DNA of 64,000 nucleotides, taken from positions 62,001 through 126,000 of the forward strand of contig NZ_CALLVK010000024.1 in assembly GCF_938010525.1 (NCBI RefSeq), in the 5' to 3' direction. The notes below the pieces were generated by a model. The model made no database searches. It was not told where the DNA came from and worked only from the letters and a program-made list of their open reading frames with translations. This DNA is from Abiotrophia sp938010525. GTDB taxonomy: Bacteria > Bacillota > Bacilli > Lactobacillales > Aerococcaceae. The translations under genes and the position numbers were made by a program. Of the stretch, positions 35,005 to 44,364 are shown piece by piece; positions within the stretch are counted from its first letter, which is position 1; the number at the start of each line of letters is the position of its first letter.

Positions 35005-35256
35005 CTAATCTTCTAAATGACGGTTATGAATTTTCTTTTCTTTTTGAATCTGTTTGAGTTTGTCAGGAGTCACATCGGTCCCCTCTTGGTCGACAATCTT
35101 CATACCTTCAATATGATTGCGCATGCCATGGCGCAAGCTAGCCAAATACTCTTGACGCAAAGTGGCCTGTTCTTGGGCTTCTTCAGGTGTCAGACCTTGA
35201 CTTTTCTTCTTACGCGCGAGGACATTAATACGCTCAATTTTTTCTGGTGATAACAT
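35005..35256 (-). CDS. ynzC: DUF896 protein (YnzC/SosA-like)
   Basis: 83 residues, highly charged and helical: LSPEKIERINVLARKKKSQGL, GLTPEEAQEQATLRQEYL and a C-terminal KKIHNRHLED, the DUF896 family pattern. In Bacillus subtilis the homologue is in the SOS-induced yneA operon divergent from lexA; the same divergent position is seen here, with a LexA-box match 13 bases before the start codon. Function in the family is not established. GGAGG lies at correct spacing. Confidence 0.92.
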   Translation of the reverse strand: MLSPEKIERINVLARKKKSQGLTPEEAQEQATLRQEYLASLRHGMRNHIEGMKIVDQEGTDVTPDKLKQIQKEKKIHNRHLED

Positions 35257-35268
35257 TGGATACCTCCA

Positions 35269-35282
35269 CGAACATTCGTTTG
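35269..35282. promoter_or_regulatory. LexA (SOS) box between ynzC and lexA
   Basis: CGAACATTCGTTTG fits the Gram-positive SOS consensus CGAAC-N4-GTTCG except for one arm base. It overlaps the -35 of lexA and lies just upstream of the ynzC ribosome binding site, so it can repress both genes. Confidence 0.82.
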
Positions 35283-35309
35283 CATTTTGGACAATAGGTG
35301 TGCTATAAT
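35280..35309 (+). promoter_or_regulatory. Promoter of lexA
   Basis: TTGCAT (35280-35285), 18-base spacer, TATAAT (35304-35309) with an extended TG. The LexA box covers the -35, the usual autorepression layout. Confidence 0.75.
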
Positions 35310-35337
35310 AAGCTTAAGATATAAGGAAGGTGAGGAC

Positions 35338-35955
35338 ATGACGACATTATCCACTAAACAATTAACCATACTCTCATGTATCCATGAGGCTATTGAAGCC
35401 AACGGCTATCCCCCTACAGTTCGAGAAATCGGTGCAGCAGTAGGACTTGCTTCTACTTCAACTGTTCACGGCCATCTAGCACGCCTAGAACGGGCTGGTT
35501 ACATTATTCGTGACGCCAGCAAGACACGGGCCATCGAACTTTCTCCCCTAGCTCAGGAAGCCTTAGGTATCCAACCCCAACAAATTCCCTTGCTAGGTCA
35601 AGTTGCTGCCGGTGCCCCTATTCTGGCCATCGAACATGCCACAGATTACTACCCTATACCACCTGGATTAGAGCGCTATGAACCTAGCGAACTCTTCATG
35701 CTAGAAATTAAGGGTGAGTCTATGGTTAATATTGGCATTCTAGATGGGGACTACATCACGGTCCGCCGTCAAGCAAGCGCCAATAATGGTGATGTCGTGG
35801 TTGCCATGACCGAGGATAATGAAGCCACCTGTAAGACCTTCTTCAAGAAGTCCGATCACGTCATCCTACGGCCAGAAAACGACCACATGGACGATATCAT
35901 TTTGCCTCAGGTGACCATCCTAGGTAAGGTTGTCTCCCTCTACCGTTATTTCTAA
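35338..35955 (+). CDS. lexA: SOS repressor LexA
   Basis: 205 residues from ATG at 35338 (AAGGTGAGG before it). N-terminal winged helix (YPPTVREIGAAVGLASTSTVHGHL, about 24-47). Self-cleavage site A91-G92 in QVAAGAPI, catalytic S128 in GESM and K166. LexA represses DNA damage genes and cuts itself when RecA filaments form. Divergent from ynzC with a shared SOS box, and followed by a strong terminator. Confidence 0.97.
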   Translation: MTTLSTKQLTILSCIHEAIEANGYPPTVREIGAAVGLASTSTVHGHLARLERAGYIIRDASKTRAIELSPLAQEALGIQPQQIPLLGQVAAGAPILAIEHATDYYPIPPGLERYEPSELFMLEIKGESMVNIGILDGDYITVRRQASANNGDVVVAMTEDNEATCKTFFKKSDHVILRPENDHMDDIILPQVTILGKVVSLYRYF

Positions 35956-35968
35956 GTCTCTTATAGCC

Positions 35969-36003
35969 ATGCCCTCAGTCTAAGACTGGGGGCATATTTT
36001 TCT
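35969..36003 (+). terminator. Terminator after lexA
   Basis: ATGCCCTCAGTC arm (35969-35980) pairs with GACTGGGGGCAT to 35995 with a G-U pair, followed by ATTTTTCTTTT. Confidence 0.85.
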
Positions 36004-36009
36004 TTTCTC

Positions 36010-36522
36010 TTAGTATTGCATTAAAGCCTTGTAGTCATAGCCTGCTAATTTTTCTTTCCCGTTTAAGTCAACGAGTTCAATTAAGAAGGCACAGCCAACG
36101 ACAACGCCGCCTAATTTTTCAACTAGGTCGATAGAGGCTTTAATGGTCCCACCTGTTGCCAAGAGGTCATCGGTAATGAGGACACGTTGGCCTGGTTTAA
36201 TAGCATCTTCATGCATAGTTAAAGTCGCGGTACCATACTCCAATTCATAGTCTACATCGACCGTTGGGCGTGGTAATTTGCCTTTCTTACGAACTGGGGC
36301 AAAACCAATCTCTAATTCATAAGCAACTGGGCAGCCTACGATAAAGCCACGCGCTTCTGGACCTACAATCACATCTACTTGTAATTCACGAGCGTAGTCC
36401 ACTAATTGTTTAACAGATTCGTGGTAAGCTGGACCGTCTGCCATGAGAGGGGTAATATCACGGAAAACAATGCCTTCTTTTGGATAGTCCATGACTTTAG
36501 CAATATAATTCTTCAATTCCAT
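36010..36522 (-). CDS. apt: Adenine phosphoribosyltransferase
   Basis: 170 residues. The PRPP-binding motif is VLITDDLLATGGT (about 115-127), and VDVIVGPEARGFI and FAPVRKKGKLPRP are the adenine-PRT family blocks. It converts adenine and PRPP to AMP in purine salvage. The gene follows recJ by six bases, a pairing common in Firmicutes, and is the last gene of the long glyQ-led run. Confidence 0.97.
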   Translation of the reverse strand: MELKNYIAKVMDYPKEGIVFRDITPLMADGPAYHESVKQLVDYARELQVDVIVGPEARGFIVGCPVAYELEIGFAPVRKKGKLPRPTVDVDYELEYGTATLTMHEDAIKPGQRVLITDDLLATGGTIKASIDLVEKLGGVVVGCAFLIELVDLNGKEKLAGYDYKALMQY

Positions 36523-36528
36523 TATGAG

Positions 36529-38856
36529 TTAACTCCTAATTCTTTTTACATATTCTTTTATTTGGCCGAGGGTGGCAAAGACTAAGGCTTCCTCGCTGAA
36601 CATAGCAGCTTGATAAGCCCGGTAGGCAGCAGTTTCTTCCAAGTTAGTGTTCTGATGGCGACTCGCCTCTTGGACTGCCACTTGCCCCTCTTCAATTGAC
36701 ACAAAACCTGCTTCATAGAAGACATGAAACATTAATTTGAGTTGAACTGGATTAATGGCCAGTCCTTGGCTGATTTCTGCTAACCTAGCCCGCAAATTGA
36801 AGGGCTCCTGGCTGACTAACCAGCGATAGAGTTTAGCAAAGTCAGCCCTTTGCGGCAGACCTGCCAAATACTTAGATTCTTGGGCGTAAAGCACCAAGTA
36901 AAAGGTCTGCCAGTCCTGATTAAGTACCAAGTGGTCGAAATCCGCCATTTGCTTGGGTGGTTCTAAGAGCACCAGGCCTTGATAATGGGTAAGATTGGCT
37001 TCTTGTGCTTCTTGATAGGTCATGAGAGCAGAAGCGGTCTGAAGTCTGGAACTGACTTGGGCCTTGACTGCTTGACGCTGACAAAGATAGACCACTTGAT
37101 CCAGTTGCCAGAGGCGGCCTTGTTGACCGCTGGCTCGCCAATCGTACCAGGCGGCACCTGAGACCCCAAGATCAGACAGAAGCAATTGAGGGCTGACCCG
37201 ATTCTGCCATTTGTTTAAGTCCAAATGACCTACGGCCGTCAGACTATCTCCCACTTGGCGATCTCGCATACGATCTGCAAAGTCAAAGCCAATAGCATTA
37301 AGCTCTTGACCATCCTGTCCTAGGACTAGCTTAGCATGCTGGCCATTAGTCCCTATCAAGCGCACTTGGTTGAGCTTTGCCTCCTCAAAGGCAAAGACTG
37401 GCTTATCATTATCCATACCGAAGGGACCCAGTAACTGGACTTCTTGGATAAAATCAGTCCCTACTTCCGAAAGTTTCAAGGACAAATCAATGGTCAAGGG
37501 TGCTTTTCTAGGCTCACTTGCTGATTGAGCTTGAGCCTTGGCATGCAGGGCTGTGACAAAGTCTTGCCATTGATCTTGATTAACTGTCATACCTGCCGCC
37601 TGAGCATGTCCACCATATTGGGCCAGATGCTCCTTAATATCTGTCAACCAGTCAAAGAGATGGACAGCTTCTGTCGAACGTCCACTCCCTTTGTATTGGC
37701 CTTTATCTGCCTGATACTGGAAGATTAGGGCTGGACGTTGGTAGTGTTCGCTCAAGCGACCGGCCACAATCCCAACAACCCCAGCTGGCCAACTAGGGTC
37801 TGACTCAATAATTATAGGAGGAATTGGTCCCTGTCCCAGTCTTTGGCTAACCTGATCCATAATATTAGCTACCAAGTCCTTACGTTCTTGGTTTTTTTCA
37901 TTAATTAACGCTAATAGTTCTTGGGCTTCTTCCTCATCCTGGGTTTTAAGCAGTTCCAATGCGGGAGTCGGGTCTCCCAAACGGCCAATAGCATTGAGCC
38001 GAGGTCCGATGGTAAAACCAATCGTGTCAGCCGTCATGTTTTCCATATCGACTTGATCTTCTTCAAGCAGTAAGCGCAAGCCAATGCGCATGGTATCACG
38101 CATGAGCTGGAGTCCGCTCAGGACAATGGTCCGGTTCTCATCACGAAGGGAGACCACGTCACTGACTGTCCCAATGGCAGCTAATTCCACTAGTTCCGTT
38201 GGCACCTCGCCTAATAAGGCAGTTGCCAACTTCAAGGCCACCCCTGCTCCACTCAAATCCGGGAAGGGATAATGGCCTTGTGGATGTCTGGGATGAACCA
38301 CAGCATAAGCTGAAGGCAAGGTGGCTTGGACCTCATGATGGTCCGTCACAATAACATCCACACCAGCCTGCATAGCCCATTCGATGGCTTCAAAACCTGC
38401 CACCCCATTATCGCAAGTTAAAATCAACTGAACGCCTTGCGCCACAAAGTCCTGGTAGCGAGTCAAATTAGGCCCATAGCCATCCACCAAGCGATTGGGG
38501 ACATAGTAAATGACCCGGGCACCTAACATCTCCAAGGTCTCATAGAGAATCAAGGTTGAGGTTATGCCGTCAGCATCATAGTCCCCGTAAATTAAGATGA
38601 CTTCTTGGTCCTCAATGGCTGCTTGGATTCTTTCCACAGCGCGATCCATGTCATGAAGGAGGAAGGCATCGTGGAAGGTTTGGGGCATCTGATTAGTCGC
38701 ATCCTTGATTTCTTCTAAAGTCTCAAGTCCACGCGCCAAACATAGCCGCAGAAAAGTGTCACTATAGCCTAAACCGGCTTGCTGCCATTCGGCCACCTTG
38801 TCTTGCCAATTGTCTGGCAAGCTGCGGTAGTGCCACTCATAGTGTGTCAAGTTCAT
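36529..38856 (-). CDS. recJ: Single-stranded-DNA-specific exonuclease RecJ
   Basis: 775 residues, the long Firmicutes form. DHH-family motifs are present: IYGDYDADGITST (motif I, about 90-102) and VTDHHE (motif III), followed by the DHHA1 domain (GSGRSTEAVHLFDWL, YGGHAQAAGMT), an OB fold and a C-terminal Firmicutes extension. It degrades ssDNA 5' to 3' in RecF-pathway recombination and mismatch repair. GAGGGGG precedes the ATG. The LapA-like gene ends 3 bases before it. Confidence 0.96.
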   Translation of the reverse strand: MNLTHYEWHYRSLPDNWQDKVAEWQQAGLGYSDTFLRLCLARGLETLEEIKDATNQMPQTFHDAFLLHDMDRAVERIQAAIEDQEVILIYGDYDADGITSTLILYETLEMLGARVIYYVPNRLVDGYGPNLTRYQDFVAQGVQLILTCDNGVAGFEAIEWAMQAGVDVIVTDHHEVQATLPSAYAVVHPRHPQGHYPFPDLSGAGVALKLATALLGEVPTELVELAAIGTVSDVVSLRDENRTIVLSGLQLMRDTMRIGLRLLLEEDQVDMENMTADTIGFTIGPRLNAIGRLGDPTPALELLKTQDEEEAQELLALINEKNQERKDLVANIMDQVSQRLGQGPIPPIIIESDPSWPAGVVGIVAGRLSEHYQRPALIFQYQADKGQYKGSGRSTEAVHLFDWLTDIKEHLAQYGGHAQAAGMTVNQDQWQDFVTALHAKAQAQSASEPRKAPLTIDLSLKLSEVGTDFIQEVQLLGPFGMDNDKPVFAFEEAKLNQVRLIGTNGQHAKLVLGQDGQELNAIGFDFADRMRDRQVGDSLTAVGHLDLNKWQNRVSPQLLLSDLGVSGAAWYDWRASGQQGRLWQLDQVVYLCQRQAVKAQVSSRLQTASALMTYQEAQEANLTHYQGLVLLEPPKQMADFDHLVLNQDWQTFYLVLYAQESKYLAGLPQRADFAKLYRWLVSQEPFNLRARLAEISQGLAINPVQLKLMFHVFYEAGFVSIEEGQVAVQEASRHQNTNLEETAAYRAYQAAMFSEEALVFATLGQIKEYVKRIRS

Positions 38857-38859
38857 GCT

Positions 38860-39378
38860 CTACCCCCTCGAAACCTGAGGATCCTCATCATCTTGCAAAC
38901 TCTCTTCAAATTCATCCACACTGTCTTCAAGTTCTTGAGCTGATTGGTCCAAATCAGCCTCTAAATCACTGGTCTCTTCTTGCGATTGGCTTTGAGACTG
39001 GGCTTCAAGCTGTGTCTTCAAATCAGCTAAGGCTTCTTGAAGACTAGCAATTTCTTGATTCTTTTCTTCAAGATTGGCCTGATATTGGGCTTCTAATTCC
39101 GCCTTCGTCGTCTCAAAAGTAGACTGTTCTTTGCTGAGGGCTTCGCGTTCCTTATTTAGGTTCTTAATGGCTGTACGATTAGCCATGTGACTGGATAAAG
39201 AGGACAAGAAACCAATTAATAAACCGAACAAAATCGAAATCAATAAGACTAAGACCATCGGCATTTGAGTTTGGAAGAACAAGAAAGTGACCTGCACATT
39301 ATTGACGTTTTGTAGAGCGAATACTACCACTAGAATAACGGCACAGACACCTAAGATTAATTTCCATTGTTGACGCAT
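38860..39378 (-). CDS. LapA-domain (DUF1049) membrane protein with long coiled coil
   Basis: 172 residues. Two N-terminal helices (about 6-22 and 40-60) form a LapA/DUF1049 unit (FALQNVNNVQVTFLFF is typical). They are followed by a heptad-rich coiled coil (about 65-125) and an acidic Gln/Ser/Asp/Glu tail. Related proteins in other bacteria act in envelope assembly or lipid trafficking, but the Firmicutes form is uncharacterised. It lies between an SDR gene and recJ with gaps of only 3 bases, so it belongs to this operon. Confidence 0.85.
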   Translation of the reverse strand: MRQQWKLILGVCAVILVVVFALQNVNNVQVTFLFFQTQMPMVLVLLISILFGLLIGFLSSLSSHMANRTAIKNLNKEREALSKEQSTFETTKAELEAQYQANLEEKNQEIASLQEALADLKTQLEAQSQSQSQEETSDLEADLDQSAQELEDSVDEFEESLQDDEDPQVSRG

Positions 39379-39381
39379 AGG

Positions 39382-40191
39382 CTATTCCTCCTTCAAATTA
39401 AACAAGCGGGCAGCTAAAAAATCACCGACTTGTGGGCATAAGTGATAGAGTTTTGAGGCAAAGGCTAACTGCCAAGGCAGATTCAATTCTCGTTTGACTT
39501 GCTTGCGTTTCATATTGGCTACAATGCGACCAGCCAACTCATCTGCTTCAAGACTGAAGGCCTCGACTACTTGGGCATAGGCTAGCATTTGCGGTGAGCG
39601 GTCGAAGAAGGCTGTCTGAACAGGGCCTGGGTTAATAGTGGAGACTTGAATAGCTGTCTCATAGAGTTCCAGTCTCAAGGCGTCAGCATAAGCGATAATA
39701 GCCGCCTTAGACGCTGCATAAGCGCTAGTCATAGCGGTCGGGATTTTCCCTGCAATAGACCCTACTAAGTGAATTTGACCTAGCCCACCTTGGTTTAACT
39801 GCTGGATGGCCACCAACTGGCTCAAGTACATCATGCCGAAGACATTGACTTGGAACATATCCACTACTTGCTGAGGTTGATTTTCCGAGAAGGCTTGGAA
39901 GTCTCCATAACCCGCATTACTGAAGAGAATATCAATACGACCAAATGCTTCAAGTGTAGCTGCCACTAATGCCTCAATAGCTTGAGGCTGAGACATATCC
40001 GTTACTTGGACCAGAATCTCTGTCCCCCACCGCCCTTCAAGTTCCTGTGCAATGGCCCGCAGGCGGTCTTGACGTCTGGCAGCCAATACTAACTTACAGC
40101 CTTCTTGGGCCAATTGGCGGGCCACAGCTTGGCCAATACCACTGGTTGCACCGGTGATAATTACGACTTGCTTATCTAAGTTTCTTGACAT
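39382..40191 (-). CDS. Short-chain dehydrogenase/reductase
   Basis: 269 residues with the classical SDR pattern: TGATSGIG at 13-20 (NAD(P) binding), SNAGYG at 91-96, catalytic S145, Y158 and K162 (YAASK), and NPGPV further on. The Arg after the first glycine-rich strand (AARRQDRL) favours NADP. The C-terminal helix-rich end suggests a DltE-like or uncharacterised subfamily; the substrate cannot be read. It overlaps the 3' end of rnz by 16 bases, implying coupling; rnz beside an SDR gene is common in lactic acid bacteria. Confidence 0.9.
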   Translation of the reverse strand: MSRNLDKQVVIITGATSGIGQAVARQLAQEGCKLVLAARRQDRLRAIAQELEGRWGTEILVQVTDMSQPQAIEALVAATLEAFGRIDILFSNAGYGDFQAFSENQPQQVVDMFQVNVFGMMYLSQLVAIQQLNQGGLGQIHLVGSIAGKIPTAMTSAYAASKAAIIAYADALRLELYETAIQVSTINPGPVQTAFFDRSPQMLAYAQVVEAFSLEADELAGRIVANMKRKQVKRELNLPWQLAFASKLYHLCPQVGDFLAARLFNLKEE

Positions 40192-41126
40192 GAGCTATCT
40201 CCTCCTATCACATCAAACTCATCAAAGTCATAAACCAATTTCGCTCCTTCAAAAATACGGCGCGCTTGGTCTTCTAATTGCTTGGCCTCTCTTCCCATAT
40301 AGCGGGCGCTAATATGGGTTAGATAGAGGGCTTTGACATTACTTGCCTGGGCCACTTGAGCGGCCTGACGGCTAGTCGAATGGTGATAGGACGCAGCCAT
40401 TCGAGCTTCATTTTCTTCAAAGGTACATTCGTGTACTAAAGCATCCGCATCTTGAGCCAGTTCTTGAATAGCATCACAGGTCTTGGTATCTCCCAAGATG
40501 GTGACTACTCTTCCCTCTCTGGCTGGCGCTAGAAAATCCTGTCCGTTAAGGACGGTGCCGTCAGCTAAGGTGACAGTCTCACCGCGTTTAAGGTGACCAA
40601 AAATCGGGCCATTAGGAATCTGATACTGAGCCAAGCGATCTACTAAGAGCTCGCCACTGGTTCTTGGCTCCATGATTCGGTAGCCAAAGCTTAGAATACC
40701 ATGGTTGAGTGCTTGATAATCAACTAGCCAGCCCTTACCTAAATCCAAACGCCCTCCTTTAGGTGACAGTTCGACGATTTCTAAAGGATATAAGAGGCGC
40801 GATTTAGACAAGCGTAAGGCTGATTCGACAAAATCCTTAATACCCGGTGGCCCGTAAAGGGTCAAGGGCTGATCGCCCCCTTGGAAGGAACGCGAGCTAA
40901 GGAAACCAGGCAGACCAAAGATGTGGTCGCCATGTAGGTGGGTAATAAAAATCTTAGTGATTTTGCGAGGTTTGAGGGAGGTTTCTAAAATTTGATGCTG
41001 GGTGGCTTCACCACAATCAAATAACCAAACCTCATTGAGTTCATCAAGGAGTTTGAGGGCTAGAGCACTCACATTACGATTGCGGCTTGGGACACCCGCC
41101 CCAGTACCTAAAAATAATAACTTCAT
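40176..41126 (-). CDS. rnz: Ribonuclease Z
   Basis: 316 residues. HLHGDH at 63-68 is the metallo-beta-lactamase zinc motif of tRNase Z; LGDTKTCDAIQELAQDADALVHECTF and a later YLTHISARY complete the metal ligands. It removes 3' trailers from tRNA precursors. The start at 41126 has AAGGA 7 bases before; a start two codons earlier is nearly on top of the Shine-Dalgarno. Overlaps the SDR gene downstream. Confidence 0.96.
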   Translation of the reverse strand: MKLLFLGTGAGVPSRNRNVSALALKLLDELNEVWLFDCGEATQHQILETSLKPRKITKIFITHLHGDHIFGLPGFLSSRSFQGGDQPLTLYGPPGIKDFVESALRLSKSRLLYPLEIVELSPKGGRLDLGKGWLVDYQALNHGILSFGYRIMEPRTSGELLVDRLAQYQIPNGPIFGHLKRGETVTLADGTVLNGQDFLAPAREGRVVTILGDTKTCDAIQELAQDADALVHECTFEENEARMAASYHHSTSRQAAQVAQASNVKALYLTHISARYMGREAKQLEDQARRIFEGAKLVYDFDEFDVIGGDSSCQET

Positions 41127-41159
41127 GCTCATTTCCTTTCTGTTAGACTTGCCAATCCT

Positions 41160-43007
41160 TTAGCGATTTTGCGAAATCTGATTGGCAACGAATTTAGCAA
41201 ATTCCAAGGCGCCGGTTGGGTTTGGATGGATACCATCCTCATAGTACCAATTATCGTGGCCCTTAGCAAAGGTTCGCCAGTCAATCACTTTGACATTGGA
41301 GAAGCGATTAGCTGCAGCGAAGAGACGATTATTGGCATCTTCTACCCAGACCTTATCAACCGAGGAAGTTACAAAGTACTGCTCCCGGTCCGTCCCAATG
41401 GCATTAATATAGTCATTAAGCTGACCGTCGGTAAAGGTCCCATTAGAACCTAAGACCGTCACTACAGTTCCCTTGAGTTTACCAGAGGCCTTGAGGCTAT
41501 TGATCACTTCGTTACTTTGGTAAAGCTGCCGACCAATCTGGCCATCAACGATTGCCTTAGGAAAGACTTCTTTGATCTTGTCAGCCGAAGCCAATAAGAT
41601 GGAGTCCCCCACAAAGGTTACTTCAAGGGCATTGGCTTGTAGGAGTTCTTGGCGGTTTAGGCCTTCAATATTATTAATAACCTTGGTTTCCTGACTTTCA
41701 GGCTCCTTGGTCTCCTCCACCAATTTTTGGTTAGATTCGATGACCGTTGCTAGCTCATCGGCAGCCTTGTTCTTCTGTTCTGGCGTAATGGCCAAAGCCA
41801 CTAAACCAATGGTTGAAACTAAGAGATAGCTAATCGCTAGTGTCTTAATGCCCCATAGGCTAGCCCGGTGTTGAATGAGGTAACGCACCCGCGCTTGGGT
41901 TTGTTTCCAGTTGAAATCCTGACCAAACGGCAAGATTAAGCGACGACGTTCAAAGAGCTGATAGGAGATTTCCGCCATCAGCATAATCAGTAAGAACTGA
42001 ACACCGACTGAAATCCAAATATTATGGAAGCCATTCAAACGGTCTGGAATGACTAAGTGAATCGGATAAAACCATAGGTAGTAGGATAAGCTGCGTTTAC
42101 CGAAGAAGGTAAAGATTGGCAGACTTAAGAGCTTATGTAACCAAGTAGAGGGATGGAGACTGACAATGACAAAAACCATGGACAGTAAAGTGAATAGCAG
42201 CATACCAAAACGATAGGCAAAGGGTTGAGTCCCATACATAAAGAGCAACATAAAAGTCATCAAAATGACACTGGCAATCCCAATCCCATTAAAGACTTGT
42301 TGCTGACGCTTGGATATGACTTTTGGCTTCAAATGCACTGGGAAGAGATAACCTAATACCCCACCAAAGGTAAAGGCAAAGGCCCGCGTCAACAAATCAT
42401 AATATATCCGACTCGGATCCTGACCATCTTGGTAGAGATAACCTAGAAGCACTGCCGAAGCAATGGATAGAGCCACCAACATAATGGCAGCAGTAGCCGG
42501 ATTGCGATGCCAAGAATAGACTACTTTGACCACAAAAGGCGTTAAGAGAATCAGCTGGGCGTAGATGGAAATGTACCACAGATGGGTAAAGGCACTAGGA
42601 TTAGCCGCCTGGACAAAGTAGGATTGGTTGGACAAAATCTGATAGTAGTTGTTAACGAAGAAAAGACTAGAGAAGCCCATATTACGCAAATTATAGAAAT
42701 AATCTGGCGCAAACAAGGCAATATAGGCTGCTACCAGCAAGACCATAAACAAGGTCGGAAAGAAAATCCGTTCCAGCCTGGATTTGAGGTAGGATTTAAT
42801 CGAGACTGATTTTCTTAGCGTAGGAGCCGTATAGAAATGACGGAAGGCGAAGAAACCTGCCACCATTAAGAAGGCATTAACGGCTAGGAAGCCCCCAGGC
42901 AAGATGTGTTGGAAGAAATAATAGGTCAGAATTAAGAGGATTAAGACCCCACGATAGCCGTCGAAAAAGGCCAAACGAGGACTTTTACTAGATGTTTTAT
43001 CGGTCAT
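41160..43007 (-). CDS. OatA-like membrane acyltransferase with C-terminal SGNH domain; membrane active-site His replaced
   Basis: 615 residues. Acyltransferase_3 membrane domain (about 11-400, ten or more helices, FDGYRG at 15-20) and an extracytoplasmic SGNH domain from about 460 with GDS (S469), LGSN, and DGIHPN (D591, H594). OatA/Adr-type enzymes pass acetyl groups across the membrane to O-acetylate peptidoglycan or other glycans. In the usual motif the catalytic His follows Tyr (YHFF); here the aligned segment is TYYFFQ, with Y30 in place of His, and VN/AG in place of the usual VD/SG. The SGNH triad looks intact. GGGGAGGGG lies 6 bases before the ATG at 43007. Located between obg and rnz. 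Confidence 0.85.
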   Translation of the reverse strand: MTDKTSSKSPRLAFFDGYRGVLILLILTYYFFQHILPGGFLAVNAFLMVAGFFAFRHFYTAPTLRKSVSIKSYLKSRLERIFFPTLFMVLLVAAYIALFAPDYFYNLRNMGFSSLFFVNNYYQILSNQSYFVQAANPSAFTHLWYISIYAQLILLTPFVVKVVYSWHRNPATAAIMLVALSIASAVLLGYLYQDGQDPSRIYYDLLTRAFAFTFGGVLGYLFPVHLKPKVISKRQQQVFNGIGIASVILMTFMLLFMYGTQPFAYRFGMLLFTLLSMVFVIVSLHPSTWLHKLLSLPIFTFFGKRSLSYYLWFYPIHLVIPDRLNGFHNIWISVGVQFLLIMLMAEISYQLFERRRLILPFGQDFNWKQTQARVRYLIQHRASLWGIKTLAISYLLVSTIGLVALAITPEQKNKAADELATVIESNQKLVEETKEPESQETKVINNIEGLNRQELLQANALEVTFVGDSILLASADKIKEVFPKAIVDGQIGRQLYQSNEVINSLKASGKLKGTVVTVLGSNGTFTDGQLNDYINAIGTDREQYFVTSSVDKVWVEDANNRLFAAANRFSNVKVIDWRTFAKGHDNWYYEDGIHPNPTGALEFAKFVANQISQNR

Positions 43008-43022
43008 GCACATCCCCTCCCC

Positions 43023-44327
43023 TTAATCCATGAATTCAAACTGATAGCCGGCTAAATCGACTAAATCACCGGATTCGGCCCCTGCTTCACGCAAGGCTTG
43101 GTCCACACCCATGGAACGTAATTGGCGGGCAAAACGTGCCACGCTCTCATCGTGGGCCATATTGGTCATGGCATAGAGTTTTTCAATCTTAGCCCCTGAC
43201 AATTGCCAGTAACCGGCATCGAGCTTGGTTAAAGTGAATGGCACTTCCTCTTCCAATTGGTAGTGCACTTCTTCTGGCTCTTCCTCGAATAAAGGTATAA
43301 AGTCAGAATTTTGGACCAAGTCATAGGTAAAGGCCAAGAGTGGCTTGAGCCCCTTGGCTTGCCAAGCAGATACTTCAAAAATAGCTGGTAAGTCTAAGCC
43401 TTCTTTTTGGCAATAGTCTTCTAGCTTCTGCTTGAAGCTAGGCAAATTTTCTTGGGCCTGGCTCTGATCCATCTTGTTGGCCACAATGACCATAGGACGT
43501 AAGAGTAATTTCTCGTGATAAGAAGCTAGCTCGTGCATGATATCGAGGTAATCTTGGAAGGGATCCCGTTCATGAGTCGCTGCCATGTCAATGACATGCA
43601 ACAAGACTTTGGTCCGCTCAATGTGGCGCAGAAAGTGAATCCCCAAGCCAACCCCTTGAGAGGCGCCTTCAATCAGACCTGGCATATCGGCTACGATAAA
43701 TTCCTGGTCGTAATTGAGTTTGACCACACCCAGGTTAGGGGTTAAGGTTGTAAATTGATAGTCTGCGATTTTAGGTTTGGCATTACTAATGACAGACAAG
43801 AGGGTCGATTTCCCTACACTTGGGTAACCTACCAAGCCTACATCGGCCAGAACTTTGAGCTCTAATTGCAGGTCCGCTTCTTCACCTGGTTCACCATTTT
43901 CGGCGATGGAAGGAGCTGGATTCTTATGGGTAGCGAATTTAATATTGCCACGTCCCCCACGACCGCCCTTAGCAACCACACATTCCTGGCCTTGCTCTAC
44001 TAGGTCGGCTAGCAATTTATCGGTCGCAGCATCGCGGATGATGGTACCAGGTGGAACTGACACAATCAAGTCTTCCGCAGCCTTACCATACATGCCTTTG
44101 CTCATACCATTTTCGCCGTTCTTGGCCTTAAAGTGACGATTATAACGGAAATCCATAAGGGTCCGCAGGCCTTCATCCACTCGGAAGATGACACTGCCAC
44201 CTCGACCGCCGTCACCGCCGGCCGGCCCGCCATCTGGGACATACTTTTCGCGTCGGAAGGCCACCATTCCGTCGCCGCCCTTACCGGCTTTGACTGTGAC
44301 CCTTGCACGATCTAAAAAGGTCGACAT
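43023..44327 (-). CDS. obgE: GTPase Obg/CgtA
   Basis: 434 residues. The glycine-rich Obg domain opens STFLDRARVTVKAGKGGDG and continues GGPAGGDGGRGG. G1 is GYPSVGKST, G3 DMPG, G4 NKMD; a C-terminal OCT domain follows. Obg binds the 50S subunit and links ribosome assembly with ppGpp and stress. The ATG at 44327 has AAAGGAG at good spacing; a GTG three codons earlier overlaps that sequence. It follows glyS by 37 bases. Confidence 0.96.
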   Translation of the reverse strand: MSTFLDRARVTVKAGKGGDGMVAFRREKYVPDGGPAGGDGGRGGSVIFRVDEGLRTLMDFRYNRHFKAKNGENGMSKGMYGKAAEDLIVSVPPGTIIRDAATDKLLADLVEQGQECVVAKGGRGGRGNIKFATHKNPAPSIAENGEPGEEADLQLELKVLADVGLVGYPSVGKSTLLSVISNAKPKIADYQFTTLTPNLGVVKLNYDQEFIVADMPGLIEGASQGVGLGIHFLRHIERTKVLLHVIDMAATHERDPFQDYLDIMHELASYHEKLLLRPMVIVANKMDQSQAQENLPSFKQKLEDYCQKEGLDLPAIFEVSAWQAKGLKPLLAFTYDLVQNSDFIPLFEEEPEEVHYQLEEEVPFTLTKLDAGYWQLSGAKIEKLYAMTNMAHDESVARFARQLRSMGVDQALREAGAESGDLVDLAGYQFEFMD

Positions 44328-44364
44328 TGAAAGCACTCCTTTCTCTAACTCATCTAGCTGAGTC

